Shown here: positions 7,230-15,987 of the stretch, one piece after another
Position numbering within the stretch: the stretch's first letter is position 1
Layout: the number at the start of each line of letters is the position of its first letter
Source of the DNA: Flavobacterium sp. SH_e
GTDB lineage: Bacteria; Bacteroidota; Bacteroidia; Flavobacteriales; Flavobacteriaceae
Direction of reading: 5' to 3'
Assembly: GCF_025717045.1 (NCBI RefSeq)
Contig: NZ_JAOVZN010000006.1
Location: 1,277,540-1,341,539 of the forward strand
DNA: 64,000 bases
The notes under the pieces: generated by a model
What the model was told of the DNA's origin: nothing
Seen by the model: only the letters and a program-made list of their open reading frames with translations
The model's database searches: none
Made by a program: the position numbers and the translations under genes

Positions 7230-8207
7230 TTAATCTAATGATTGATTTTCTTGGTTTGCCATTTGTGAAATTGCCACATATTCTGCAGCCGAAATATTTC
7301 CGTAATAAAAATTCAACGGATTGACTACTTTACCATCTTTATGAACTTCATAATGACAGTGCGGACCTTCAGATCTTCCTGTGCTTCCAACAAAACCAAT
7401 AACATCACCTCTTTTAACTCGCTGTCCCGGATGACAGTTGTATTTGCTTAAGTGGGCGTATAAACTCTCATATCCAAAACCATGCCTGATCACAATATGA
7501 TTTCCGTATCCAGAAGCCGTGTTGTCAGCTCTTTCTACAACTCCATCACCTGTTGCATAAATGGGAGCTCCAGTATTGGCGGTAAAATCCATTCCGTTGT
7601 GCATTTTTCGCACTTTCGTGAAAGGATCGATTCGGTATCCAAAACCTGACGCGACACGTTTTAAATTTTCGTTTCGAACTGGCTGAATGGCAGGAATTGC
7701 GAGTAATAAATTTTCTTTGGCTCCAGCCAATTTCAAAATTTCATCTAAAGATGTAGATTGAATTGCCAATTGTTTTGACAGTTTGTCAATTCTTTTTGTT
7801 GCATTTAAAACGAGCTGAGAATTATTATAACCTTCTAAAGCCTTATATCTTTGAGAACTTCTAAAGCCAGCTTTTCTGATAGAATCGGGAATTTCAGTTT
7901 TATTAAAATAAACTCTGTAAATATTATTGTCACGTTCTTCTAATGCGTCTGCCGCTTCGTCAATTTCATCTAATTTTTTATTTAAAATGGCGTATTGCAG
8001 TTTTAAATTTTCTATTTCACGTGCTTGTAAACGATCTTTTGGAGTTTCGAAATAAGGAGTATTAATTAAAAGAACAAAAACTAAAAAGCCAAATAGTGCT
8101 GAAGCCAATAAAAACAGTAATGCGTAACCGATTTTAATCCTTTTTCTGGTTTTTATTTTCGTATAAGCCAGATTTTCTGAGTCGTAATAATATTTTACTT
8201 TCGCCAT
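7230..8207 (-). CDS. M23 family metallopeptidase (membrane-anchored)
   Basis: 325 residues. Cytoplasmic basic N terminus; one transmembrane helix about 28-52; a coiled-coil stretch about 60-105; and an M23 LytM-type peptidase domain about 180-300. Zinc-ligand motifs are visible: MHNGMDF (H and D), then the HxH of PHCHYEVHKDG. With all ligands present it is probably an active peptidoglycan endopeptidase cutting cross-links during growth or division; its specificity is not readable. It is divergent from alaS, with 278 bp between, an arrangement I recall from other Flavobacteriia. The short C-terminal tail is polar. Confidence 0.92.
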   Translation of the reverse strand: MAKVKYYYDSENLAYTKIKTRKRIKIGYALLFLLASALFGFLVFVLLINTPYFETPKDRLQAREIENLKLQYAILNKKLDEIDEAADALEERDNNIYRVYFNKTEIPDSIRKAGFRSSQRYKALEGYNNSQLVLNATKRIDKLSKQLAIQSTSLDEILKLAGAKENLLLAIPAIQPVRNENLKRVASGFGYRIDPFTKVRKMHNGMDFTANTGAPIYATGDGVVERADNTASGYGNHIVIRHGFGYESLYAHLSKYNCHPGQRVKRGDVIGFVGSTGRSEGPHCHYEVHKDGKVVNPLNFYYGNISAAEYVAISQMANQENQSLD

Positions 8208-8430
8208 ATTTTAAAATACGCTATTTTTGCACCTTGTAAAATGAGTTAGTCGAAGGAAACTGCCAAATGTTTCAGTTGTCCAGCTCTTTTTTACAAGAAT
8301 TAATGATTAGATATTGGGGCTATTTTATCATTAAGATAATGCGCAAAATAGGTAATTTATTGTTTAAATTATAAGTTTTTTAATTACATTATAAAAAACT
8401 TAACGCATCATCAAATGAATAAATTAGCTA

Positions 8431-8482
8431 ATCATCTAATTTTCAAATTGACACATTAAAACAGACACATTTTTCTAATTTA
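8431..8482. repeat. Short intergenic repeat (TCTAATTTTCAAATTGACACATT type)
   Basis: An AT-rich run containing TCTAATTTTCAAATTGACAC and then CACATTTTTCTAATTT, just upstream of alaS. Closely related wording recurs at 38537-38570 and 38710-38748. The function is unknown; it is a typical spacer microrepeat in this genome. Confidence 0.5.
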
Positions 8483-8485
8483 AAT

Positions 8486-11125
8486 ATGAAATCACAAGAC
8501 GTACGTAAACAATTTTTAGATTTTTTTGAGAGTAAAGGACATACAATTGTCCCATCAGCTTCTATTGTCCTTAAAGACGACCCAACCTTGATGTTCAATA
8601 ACTCGGGAATGGCCCAGTTTAAAGAATTTTTCTTAGGAAACGGAACTCCAAAAAGTCCAAGAATAGCCGATACGCAAAAATGTCTTCGTGTTTCAGGAAA
8701 ACATAATGACCTTGAGGAGGTTGGTATCGATACTTACCACCACACGATGTTTGAAATGTTAGGAAACTGGTCTTTTGGCGATTATTTCAAAAAAGAAGCA
8801 ATCAACTGGGCTTGGGAATTATTGACTGAGGTGTATAAAATCCCAAAAGAGAATCTGTATGTTTCTGTTTTTGAAGGAAGTAAAGAAGATAATGTTCCGT
8901 TTGACCAAGAAGCTTGGGATATCTGGAAAACTTTAATAGACGAAGACCGAATTATTCTTGGAAATAAAAAAGATAATTTCTGGGAAATGGGAGACCAAGG
9001 ACCATGCGGACCTTGTTCTGAAATTCACGTTGACTTACGCTCTGCGGAAGAAAAAGCGTTGGTTTCTGGAAAAAGTTTAGTAAATAATGACCACCCTCAA
9101 GTAGTTGAAATCTGGAATAACGTATTCATGGAATTCAACCGTAAAGCAGATGGTTCGTTAGAAAAATTACCAGCACAACACGTTGACACGGGAATGGGAT
9201 TTGAGCGTTTGTGTATGGCTTTACAAGGAAAAACATCAAACTATGATACTGATGTTTTCATGCCTTTAATTAGAGAAATTGAAACTATTACTGGTGCAAA
9301 ATATACAACTAATGATGTAACAGGTATTAGTGAAGAACAAAATAAAATGAATATTGCTATTCGTGTAGTGGCAGATCACGTTCGTGCGGTAGCTTTTGCT
9401 ATTGCGGATGGGCAGTTGCCTTCTAATACGGGTGCAGGATATGTTATTCGTAGAATTTTGCGTCGTGCAATTCGTTACGGATTTACTTTCTTAGGAACAA
9501 AAGAGCCGTTTATTTTTAAATTGGTTGAAACTTTAAGCGAGCAAATGGGAGATTCTTTCCCAGAAATCAGAACACAGAAAGCACTTTGTTCGAATGTTAT
9601 TCGTGAAGAAGAAAACTCTTTCTTAAGAACATTAGATCAGGGATTAATTCTTTTGGATGCTGTAATCTTAAATAATGTAGGAGATACAATCGATGGTAAA
9701 AAAGCTTTCGAATTATATGATACATATGGTTTCCCAATCGATTTAACAGCTTTGATTCTTTCAGAAAAAGGATTGAAATTAGATGAAAAAGGATTCCAGG
9801 AACAATTGCAATTACAGAAAGAAAGATCTCGTGCGGCATCAAAAGTAACTGCTGGTGACTGGAATGTAATTGTTGAGGATGATATTCAGGAATTTGTTGG
9901 ATATGACAGATTATCTCAACAAGTGAAAATCACGAAATACAGAAGAGTAGAAAGCGCGAAAGATGGAGAAATTTTTCAATTGGTTTTCAATGCAACTCCA
10001 TTTTATGGAGAGAGCGGAGGACAAACTGGAGATAAAGGATATCTTGAAGCTCAAAACGGAGATATTGTTTATATTATTGATACTAAGAAAGAAAATAACC
10101 AAACGATACATTTAGCAAAGTCGCTTCCGGAAAATATTACAGGAACTTTTAATGCTGTTGTTGATGCAGTACAAAGAGCAAAAACTTCGTCAAATCACTC
10201 GGCTACGCATTTATTGCACCAGGCTTTGCGCAAGATTTTAGGAACTCATATTGAACAAAAAGGTTCGATGGTTCGTAATGCTTCACTTCGTTTTGACTTT
10301 TCTCATTTTTCTAAAGTTTCTGATGAAGAGTTAGTAGAAGTAGAAAACTTCGTAAACGCTAGAATCCGTGAGAGTTTGCCATTAATCGAGAAAAGAGCCA
10401 TTCCAAAAGATCAGGCACTTGAAGACGGAGCAATTGCTTTATTTGGAGAAAAATATGGCGATTTGGTTCGTACAATCAAATTTGGTGATTCTGTCGAATT
10501 ATGCGGAGGAACACACGTTGCAAATACATCTGATATCTGGCATTTTAAAATTGTTTCTGAAGGAGCAGTTGCAGCCGGAATCAGAAGGATTGAAGCGATA
10601 ACAAGTGAGGCAGCAAAAGAATATTTTGAGTCTCAGGCAATTTCTTTTAACGAAATTAAAGAAGTGCTTAAAAATGCCCAAGATCCTGTAAAAGCGATTC
10701 AGGCATTACAAGATGAAAATGCTCAATTGAAAAAACAAGTGGAAGCTTTACTAAAAGATAAAGCTAAAAATATGAAAGCTGATTTAGCTAAAGAATTACA
10801 AGAGATCAATGGAGTTCAATTTTTAGCAAAACAAGTAGATTTGAATCCAGAAGGAGCAAAAGATTTGGCTTACGAATTAGGTAATTCTTATAATAACTTA
10901 TTTGTAGTTTTTGCAACTGCTCATGAAGGAAAACCAATGTTGACTTGCTACATCTCTAAAGAAATTGTAGCTGAGAAAAACCTAAACGCTGGCCAAGTTG
11001 TTCGTGAATTAGGAAAACACATCCAAGGTGGAGGAGGAGGGCAACCTTTTTTCGCAACTGCAGGAGGTAAAAATGTTGATGGAATTGCTGAAGCTTTATC
11101 TAAAGCAGTGGAATTCGTGAAATAA
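8486..11125 (+). CDS. alaS: Alanine--tRNA ligase
   Basis: 879 residues, full length. Class II aminoacylation domain first (MKSQDVRKQFLDFFESKGH start; HTMFEMLGNWSFGDYFK), then the editing domain with zinc ligands in HSATH (about 571-575) and CGGTH (about 673-677), and the C-terminal oligomerisation domain with a glycine-rich GGGGGQ stretch (about 848). It charges tRNA-Ala in the cytoplasm and clears mischarged Ser and Gly. It is a single transcription unit with its own strong terminator at 11178-11215. Nothing unusual is seen in its length or motifs. Confidence 0.98.
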   Translation: MKSQDVRKQFLDFFESKGHTIVPSASIVLKDDPTLMFNNSGMAQFKEFFLGNGTPKSPRIADTQKCLRVSGKHNDLEEVGIDTYHHTMFEMLGNWSFGDYFKKEAINWAWELLTEVYKIPKENLYVSVFEGSKEDNVPFDQEAWDIWKTLIDEDRIILGNKKDNFWEMGDQGPCGPCSEIHVDLRSAEEKALVSGKSLVNNDHPQVVEIWNNVFMEFNRKADGSLEKLPAQHVDTGMGFERLCMALQGKTSNYDTDVFMPLIREIETITGAKYTTNDVTGISEEQNKMNIAIRVVADHVRAVAFAIADGQLPSNTGAGYVIRRILRRAIRYGFTFLGTKEPFIFKLVETLSEQMGDSFPEIRTQKALCSNVIREEENSFLRTLDQGLILLDAVILNNVGDTIDGKKAFELYDTYGFPIDLTALILSEKGLKLDEKGFQEQLQLQKERSRAASKVTAGDWNVIVEDDIQEFVGYDRLSQQVKITKYRRVESAKDGEIFQLVFNATPFYGESGGQTGDKGYLEAQNGDIVYIIDTKKENNQTIHLAKSLPENITGTFNAVVDAVQRAKTSSNHSATHLLHQALRKILGTHIEQKGSMVRNASLRFDFSHFSKVSDEELVEVENFVNARIRESLPLIEKRAIPKDQALEDGAIALFGEKYGDLVRTIKFGDSVELCGGTHVANTSDIWHFKIVSEGAVAAGIRRIEAITSEAAKEYFESQAISFNEIKEVLKNAQDPVKAIQALQDENAQLKKQVEALLKDKAKNMKADLAKELQEINGVQFLAKQVDLNPEGAKDLAYELGNSYNNLFVVFATAHEGKPMLTCYISKEIVAEKNLNAGQVVRELGKHIQGGGGGQPFFATAGGKNVDGIAEALSKAVEFVK

Positions 11126-11130
11126 TTTAA

Positions 11131-11170
11131 AGGTGCTAAGAATCTAAGATACTAAGGTTCTGAGTTTTTT
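11131..11170. repeat. Octamer repeat array, left arm (CTAAGnnn units)
   Basis: Period 8: CTAAGAAT, CTAAGATA, CTAAGGTT, CTGAG, then a T-run. The inverted counterpart is at 11361-11407, so the two arms bracket the alaS terminator and the hairpin element at 11240-11335. Confidence 0.7.
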
Positions 11171-11177
11171 ATAAAAG

Positions 11178-11215
11178 TAAACCCGACAGATTTTTAAAAT
11201 CTGTCGGGTTTTTTA
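11178..11215 (+). terminator. alaS terminator (CCCGACAG palindrome)
   Basis: A perfect stem, AACCCGACAGATTTT against AAAATCTGTCGGGTT (11180-11210), followed by a T-run. The CCCGACAG stem recurs at 46750-46790. Confidence 0.85.
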
Positions 11216-11239
11216 TTTGTAGTATTCTCTCATTTTATA

Positions 11240-11335
11240 TCATTTCGGCGAAGGAGAAATCTTCGCGAGAAGCTCGACAAAGATTGGATTTTCGTTACGG
11301 AGTTACTTGTGGAGATTTCTCCTTCGCCGAAATGA
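11240..11335. repeat. Hairpin repeat element, copy 1
   Basis: Perfect 23-bp inverted repeats (11240-11262 and 11313-11335), both ending in TCATTTCGG...GAGAAAT type sequence, enclose a 50-nt loop. The loop contains TCGACAAAGATTG and GGAGTTACT, which match the reverse complement of the loop in the copy at 28465-28566. It is a non-autonomous repeat of a family that appears structured. Confidence 0.8.
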
Positions 11336-11360
11336 CAAATAGTACGAGTATAGATTGTTT

Positions 11361-11407
11361 AAAAAACTTAGAATCTTAGTGTCTTAGAGCCTTAGTGGCT
11401 AAAAAAA
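11361..11407. repeat. Octamer repeat array, right arm (CTTAGnnn units)
   Basis: Period 8: CTTAGAAT, CTTAGTGT, CTTAGAGC, CTTAGTGG, then CTAAAAAAA. It is the inverted counterpart of 11131-11170 and abuts the ABC exporter stop codon. Confidence 0.7.
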
Positions 11408-11408
11408 A

Positions 11409-13154
11409 CTATTTTCTCTCCCCAATCTGCTGGCGCCACATAGCGTAATACAAACCTTTCTCGACGATCAAATCATCGTGTTTACCTTGTTCGATGATTT
11501 TACCTTGTTCCAGAACAAATATTCTGTCGGCGTGCATTACAGTTGATAAACGGTGTGCAATTAAAACAGTAATTCTATTTTTGTCTGATATATTTCTGAT
11601 TGTCGCATTAATTTCTTCCTCAGTAATCGAATCCAAAGCAGAAGTAGCTTCATCAAAAATCAATAAATTCGGATTTCTAAGAATAGCTCTAGCAATAGAT
11701 AAACGTTGTTTTTCACCACCGGAAACTTTGATTCCGCCTTCGCCAATTGTCGTGTTTAAACCGTCTTCTGCACGTCTAAGAAGTTTGTCGCAACTTGCAC
11801 GTTTTAAAGCATCATAAAGTTCTTCGTCAGTTGCATTTGGTTTTACAAATAATAAGTTTTCACGGATCGTTCCAGAGAATAATTGGGCGTCTTGCGTTAC
11901 AAATCCTAATTGTTTTCTTAAATCAAGCAAATCAATTTCTGCAGAATCGATATCATTATACAAAACCTGACCTTCTTGTGGAGTGTATAATCCGACTAAT
12001 AATTTTACCAAAGTTGTTTTTCCAGATCCCGACGGACCTACAAAAGCAACGGTCTGTCCTTGTTTGATTTCGAAATTAATATTCTCAACTGCTTTAAATT
12101 TGGCAGTTTTATGTTGAAAACTTACATTTTCGAAAAGTAATTTCTGAATTGCTCCAACGTGTTTTGGAGTCTTTGGACGAAATTCCTTCGGAGCATTTAA
12201 TAAATTTCTAAAGTTCTCCATAGAAACTTTAGTTTCATTCAAAGCAATGATAAAGTTTCCTAATTCTTGCAATGGACCAAAGATGAAGAAAGTAAAAAAT
12301 ACCATTGTCAACAAATCACCAACAATGATTTTTCCTCCAAATAAGAAATAATACAAAGCAAAAACGACACAAGTTCTTAAGAAATGAACCGTTGTTCCTT
12401 GAATAAAACTCAAACTTCTAATAAAACGAATTTTCTCCAGTTCTAATTGAAGAATTTTAAAGGTATTCAGATTTAAACGCTTTTCTTCTTGATACGTTAA
12501 ACCAAGACTTTTAACTAATTCGATATTTCGTAAACTTTCAGTTGTAGAGCCTGCAAGTGCATTTGTTTGGTTAACAATTTTTCGAGAAACAATTTTAATC
12601 TTTTTACCCAAATACAAACTTACCAAAGCAATAATTGGAGCAGTAATTAAAAAGATTATCGAAATTCTAAAGTCGATTCTTGCAACATACACGATTACAA
12701 AAATGAAACCAATGATCGTTTGAAAAATTAGTGAAATAGAAAGTGTAATTAATTTCTCAGAATCAATTCTAACTTTTGTCAATTTGCTCAAAGTTTCTCC
12801 ACTTCGCTGATCTTCAAATTCGGCATAAGGAAGATCAAGAGATTTCTTAATTCCGTCTGTGTACATTTGAGCACCAGTACGCTGAATAACGACATTGGTA
12901 AAGTAATCCTGAAAGTTTTTGGTAATTCTAGAAATCATCGCTGCACCAAGTGAAAGGCCAAGCCAGAAAGACAATGATTTAATGAATCCGATTTCGTTTC
13001 CTTTATATTTTGCCAGACCAACTCCGCAATCCTGCATAAGTTTTCCTGTAATTACTGAGTCTGATAAACTGAAACAAATGTTGATAGAAGCCATTATCAA
13101 AGCAAAAAACAGGAGCATTTTATGTTTGATAATGTAAGTATATAATAATTTCAT
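11409..13154 (-). CDS. ABC transporter, fused permease and ATPase (exporter)
   Basis: 581 residues, standard for a type I (MsbA/LmrA-like) half-exporter. The membrane domain, about 1-300, has five to six hydrophobic helices. The nucleotide-binding domain, about 335-575, has Walker A GPSGSGKTT, Q-loop VTQDAQ, signature VSGGEKQRLSIARAIL, Walker B LLIFDEATSALD and switch His IAHRLSTV. All catalytic motifs are intact, so it can act as a homodimer. The substrate is unknown; the family exports lipids, peptides or drugs. It is a lone gene, with its 3' end next to the octamer repeat arm. Confidence 0.95.
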   Translation of the reverse strand: MKLLYTYIIKHKMLLFFALIMASINICFSLSDSVITGKLMQDCGVGLAKYKGNEIGFIKSLSFWLGLSLGAAMISRITKNFQDYFTNVVIQRTGAQMYTDGIKKSLDLPYAEFEDQRSGETLSKLTKVRIDSEKLITLSISLIFQTIIGFIFVIVYVARIDFRISIIFLITAPIIALVSLYLGKKIKIVSRKIVNQTNALAGSTTESLRNIELVKSLGLTYQEEKRLNLNTFKILQLELEKIRFIRSLSFIQGTTVHFLRTCVVFALYYFLFGGKIIVGDLLTMVFFTFFIFGPLQELGNFIIALNETKVSMENFRNLLNAPKEFRPKTPKHVGAIQKLLFENVSFQHKTAKFKAVENINFEIKQGQTVAFVGPSGSGKTTLVKLLVGLYTPQEGQVLYNDIDSAEIDLLDLRKQLGFVTQDAQLFSGTIRENLLFVKPNATDEELYDALKRASCDKLLRRAEDGLNTTIGEGGIKVSGGEKQRLSIARAILRNPNLLIFDEATSALDSITEEEINATIRNISDKNRITVLIAHRLSTVMHADRIFVLEQGKIIEQGKHDDLIVEKGLYYAMWRQQIGERK

Positions 13155-13494
13155 ATATGATTTTAAAAAAATGGAAGATGCAAAAATAAGGAATTGTTTT
13201 AGTTTGTGAAGTTCATTTTTGTTATTAAAAATGTAATTTTTTTACAGATGAAACTACCGGTTGTTTTAGTCTCTGAATTAATTAAAAAAATAGAAGAAAA
13301 AAGCTAGGTATTTATACGTGTTTTTACGTTTAGCAAATCTTTTTTACTAAGGTATTTATTTGCTTATTTTGTTAGCCAATAATATCTTAAGAAGCATTTA
13401 AATTATAGTAATTGATTTTTAATGTGGAATCCCGTAAGGATTTGATTTTAGGTTGTTTTACGTTTGTAACAATAACAAATTTAACCAAATCAAA
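13155..13494. other. Intergenic region between divergent ABC exporter and lipoprotein genes
   Basis: 340 bp, AT-rich, holding the promoters of both neighbours. Only one clear element was found, TACGTTTG at 13459-13466. No conserved hairpin or small ORF was recognised. Confidence 0.6.
13459..13466 (+). promoter_or_regulatory. Promoter -7 element of lipoprotein paralogue 1
   Basis: TACGTTTG fits TAnnTTTG and lies 28 bp before the ATG at 13495. It also shows that a start at 13453 would precede the likely transcription start. Confidence 0.5.
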
Positions 13495-14235
13495 ATGAAA
13501 AAAATTTTATGTCTTTTTGGAGCATTTACTTTACTATTAACGTCTTGTTCAAGCGATGATTCTTCTTCAGATTCTTCAAATGTTGTGTTACTTAAAAAAA
13601 ACGTTATCACAAATTCTGACGGAGAGAAATATACTATTACTTATAATTACAATGGTAATAAAATAGTAAGTGCAATAGATGATTCAGGAGAATTAAATAT
13701 CTATTATACTTATACCGGAGATCTAATTACTAAAATGGAATATAAAAATCCAGATGGATCAATCGATCAGATAAATAACTATTCTTACAACGCAGAAGGC
13801 AAATTAGTAACTTTTGTTAGAATAGAACCAAATATGGATTGGGGACATAAAGAAGTTTATACTTATAATGCTGATGGTACTGTTACAGCGCAATCATTTT
13901 CTGGAGATGGAACAACTCAAACACTTGAAGGAACAACCAATACTATAAAATTTGTAAATGGAGAGGTTAGCGAGATAATAAGTGAAGATGCAAGCTGGGA
14001 AAATCATAAATATACTTATGATAACAAAAACAATGCAACGAAAAATATTTTAGGAATGGATAAAATTGCATTCATTGACGGAGAAGCTAATGGAGTTAAA
14101 TTTAATATTTTAACTGATACATCAGAAGGTGACTTATGGACAAACAGTACTTTTACCTATAATGAAAATGGTTATCCAGTAAAAGAAGTTGATACAGGAT
14201 CTGATAGTTTAGGTACTATTGAATATTTTTATTAA
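13495..14235 (+). CDS. Surface-type lipoprotein, array paralogue 1
   Basis: 246 residues from the ATG at 13495, which opens a lipoprotein signal (MKKILCLFGAFTLLLTSC); the frame is open further upstream but that part has no signal features. After the lipobox Cys comes SSDDSSSD, an acidic stretch of the kind that directs Bacteroidota lipoproteins to the cell surface. The body consists of repeated beta units (YTYNADGTVT, FTYNENGYPVKEV), reminiscent of YD/RHS repeats, and the signature YDNKNNATKNILGMD. Four paralogues follow at 14323, 15164, 17293 and 19266. The function is unknown; the terminator at 14257-14294 makes it a separate unit. Confidence 0.82.
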   Translation: MKKILCLFGAFTLLLTSCSSDDSSSDSSNVVLLKKNVITNSDGEKYTITYNYNGNKIVSAIDDSGELNIYYTYTGDLITKMEYKNPDGSIDQINNYSYNAEGKLVTFVRIEPNMDWGHKEVYTYNADGTVTAQSFSGDGTTQTLEGTTNTIKFVNGEVSEIISEDASWENHKYTYDNKNNATKNILGMDKIAFIDGEANGVKFNILTDTSEGDLWTNSTFTYNENGYPVKEVDTGSDSLGTIEYFY

Positions 14236-14256
14236 TAGTTCAACCTGTTTTATTTA

Positions 14257-14294
14257 TAAAAGCCAGATGCAAATGCTTCTGGCTTTCTTACTTT
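14257..14294 (+). terminator. Terminator after lipoprotein paralogue 1
   Basis: AAGCCAGA and TCTGGCTT pair around an 8-10 nt loop (14260-14285), followed by TTCTTACTTTT. Confidence 0.7.
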
Positions 14295-14296
14295 TG
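14289..14296 (+). promoter_or_regulatory. Promoter -7 element of lipoprotein paralogue 2
   Basis: TACTTTTG fits TAnnTTTG, 26 bp before the ATG at 14323, and overlaps the T-rich tail of the preceding terminator. Confidence 0.45.
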
Positions 14297-14322
14297 CAAA
14301 GTTTAACAAAAATACCTCAATC

Positions 14323-15120
14323 ATGAATAAAGTCTTATATCTTTTTGGCGCTTTAACATTACTGCTATCATCATGTTCAAGTGATGAGAACTCTTCTTCA
14401 GGAGAAAATGATTCGACGCTGCCAAAAACAATTTCTTACATTTATCCTAATCCTCAATTAGGGACAAATGTTAAAAACACAGTTACTTATAATGGAAATA
14501 AAATCGTTAGCATTACAAGTGAAGGCTCAAAATCAATATTCACTTATGATGGAAATGTAATCATTAAACAAGAAGTTTTTGACGTAGATGGGAGTGGAAA
14601 AGAAACAAAGAATGAGGAAGTTTCATATGTGTACGAAAATGGAAAGTTAAAAACGAGACTATTAAAAGAAGATATCACTACAGAATATCCAGATGGATAT
14701 TACATTGATAAAGTGGTTTATACACATACTTCAAACGAAATTATTTCTTATGTAAACTATTCAGTTGATAAAGACACTAAAGCAGAAACTAAAAGCAGTG
14801 AAGGTACTTTGACTTATAAAGACGGTAATCTAGTAAAAGAGGAGCAGAAATCCAATTCAGTAACAGTAACTTCTGATTATGAATACGATACTAAAAATAA
14901 TCCTCTTAAAAATATTTTAGGTTTCAATTTGTTATTAAATGAAATCGGTGAATTTGGAAAAAATAATATTGTAAAAACAACAAGAAAATCTTCTGAATAT
15001 CCTAATGCAGCTGTTTACTTAACAACATACCATTATAACGATAAAAATTATCCAACAAGACATACTTCATTTGATGGAGGTGGAAAGGATATTGAATATG
15101 AAATTGAATATACTTATTAA
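14323..15120 (+). CDS. Surface-type lipoprotein, array paralogue 2
   Basis: 265 residues. Lipoprotein signal MNKVLYLFGALTLLLSSC followed by SSDENSSSGE, acidic as in surface-exported lipoproteins. The body repeats short beta units (TVTYNGNKIVSITSEG, SYVYENGKLKTR, SDYEYDTKNNPLKN), carries the family signature YDTKNNPLKNILGFN near residue 190, and ends IEYEIEYTY. It is closest in layout to paralogue 3. It lies 87 bp after paralogue 1 with its own candidate promoter, and 43 bp before paralogue 3 with no clear terminator, so 2 and 3 may be cotranscribed. The function is unknown. Confidence 0.82.
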   Translation: MNKVLYLFGALTLLLSSCSSDENSSSGENDSTLPKTISYIYPNPQLGTNVKNTVTYNGNKIVSITSEGSKSIFTYDGNVIIKQEVFDVDGSGKETKNEEVSYVYENGKLKTRLLKEDITTEYPDGYYIDKVVYTHTSNEIISYVNYSVDKDTKAETKSSEGTLTYKDGNLVKEEQKSNSVTVTSDYEYDTKNNPLKNILGFNLLLNEIGEFGKNNIVKTTRKSSEYPNAAVYLTTYHYNDKNYPTRHTSFDGGGKDIEYEIEYTY

Positions 15121-15140
15121 GAAATCTAAAAATCTAAAAT
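15121..15140. repeat. TCTAAAA microrepeat between paralogues 2 and 3
   Basis: AAATCTAAAAATCTAAAATA: two tandem units of the spacer word also seen at 42243-42275 and 59041-59065. Confidence 0.5.
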
Positions 15141-15163
15141 AAAGACGAGAACAAATACAAATT

Positions 15164-15946
15164 ATGAAAAAACTAATACCGCTTTTTGGAACTTTGGCAC
15201 TACTATTCTCATCATGTTCAAGTGATGAAAATTCTTCTCCTGAAGCAAAAGACAATACATTTCCAAAAAGTATTATAACTACTTATTCAGGATCTCCGGC
15301 CGATACTACTTTTATTACTTATAAAGATGATAAAATTGAAAGTATGGCTACTAAAAAAAATAAAATTTATTTTTTTTACGAAGGAGGATTAATTCAATCT
15401 AAACAGTATTATGAGATTGTTCAAGGTAAAGAAAACAAGACTACAGTTGTAACTTACTTTTATGAAAACGGAAAACTAGCATCAAGTAAATTTATTAGTA
15501 GCATTAGTATAGATTATCCGAATGGAAAATTTGCAGGTAGAAATGTATATACCTTTGTATCGGACACATTAATTAAAGAGCAAAGATTTAACACAGATCA
15601 ATTTACAAATATTGAAAAAGAAAGCGATACTTATAATATGCTGATCTATAAAAATGGAAATGTAATTAGAAACACCACTGTAAACGGCAAAACAGCACTT
15701 GATATGTATGCGCAAATTTATGAGTACGACAATAAAAATTCTCCATTTAAAAACATTAAAGGTATCAATTTATTAATTGCTGACGAGATGTCCTCAAGTA
15801 ATAATATTTTAACAATTTCGAGTAATGCAAATTTTGTTTACGATAAGAATACTTATGAATATAATGATGAAGGATATCCGAGTTTAAAAACGTATTATAA
15901 AGGTGGGGGGGAACAGGTCTCAAGTACAACAAAATATTTATATTAA
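15164..15946 (+). CDS. Surface-type lipoprotein, array paralogue 3
   Basis: 260 residues. Lipoprotein signal MKKLIPLFGTLALLFSSC, then SSDENSSPE. The signature is YDNKNSPFKNIKGINLLI; the C-terminal unit is YEYNDEGYPSLKTYYKGG. Repeated short beta units fill the body (FITYKDDKIESM, TYFYENGKLASSK). As in paralogue 2, a stretch of about Y-P-N-G-K/Y sits mid-protein. The stop is followed by the strong terminator 15949-15987, shared with the convergent metallopeptidase gene. The function is unknown; the paralogues differ most in the N-terminal half, where ligand or partner specificity could lie. Confidence 0.82.
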   Translation: MKKLIPLFGTLALLFSSCSSDENSSPEAKDNTFPKSIITTYSGSPADTTFITYKDDKIESMATKKNKIYFFYEGGLIQSKQYYEIVQGKENKTTVVTYFYENGKLASSKFISSISIDYPNGKFAGRNVYTFVSDTLIKEQRFNTDQFTNIEKESDTYNMLIYKNGNVIRNTTVNGKTALDMYAQIYEYDNKNSPFKNIKGINLLIADEMSSSNNILTISSNANFVYDKNTYEYNDEGYPSLKTYYKGGGEQVSSTTKYLY

Positions 15947-15948
15947 AT

Positions 15949-15987
15949 AGAAAGCCAAATACATGAAGTATTTGGCTTTTTGCTTTT
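15949..15987. terminator. Bidirectional terminator (GCCAAATA stem)
   Basis: AAAGCCAAATA (15951-15961) pairs with TATTTGGCTTT (15969-15979), 11 bp, with A- and T-runs on both sides. It lies between convergent genes. A similar GCCAAA stem recurs at 20022-20056. Confidence 0.85.

Noticed and set aside
11131..11407. CRISPR-like spaced repeats
   Set aside because: Units are only 8 bp, contiguous, degenerate and inverted between arms; no 24-40-bp direct repeats with unique spacers and no cas genes.
11494..11817. Antisense open frame within the ABC exporter
   Set aside because: A shadow of a strongly supported coding sequence with no signal of its own. The same holds for the other antisense frames inside tamB, lysS, hutU, alaS and the permease.
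13453..13494. Longer N terminus for lipoprotein paralogue 1
   Set aside because: A promoter -7 element overlaps it and the lipoprotein signal begins only at 13495.
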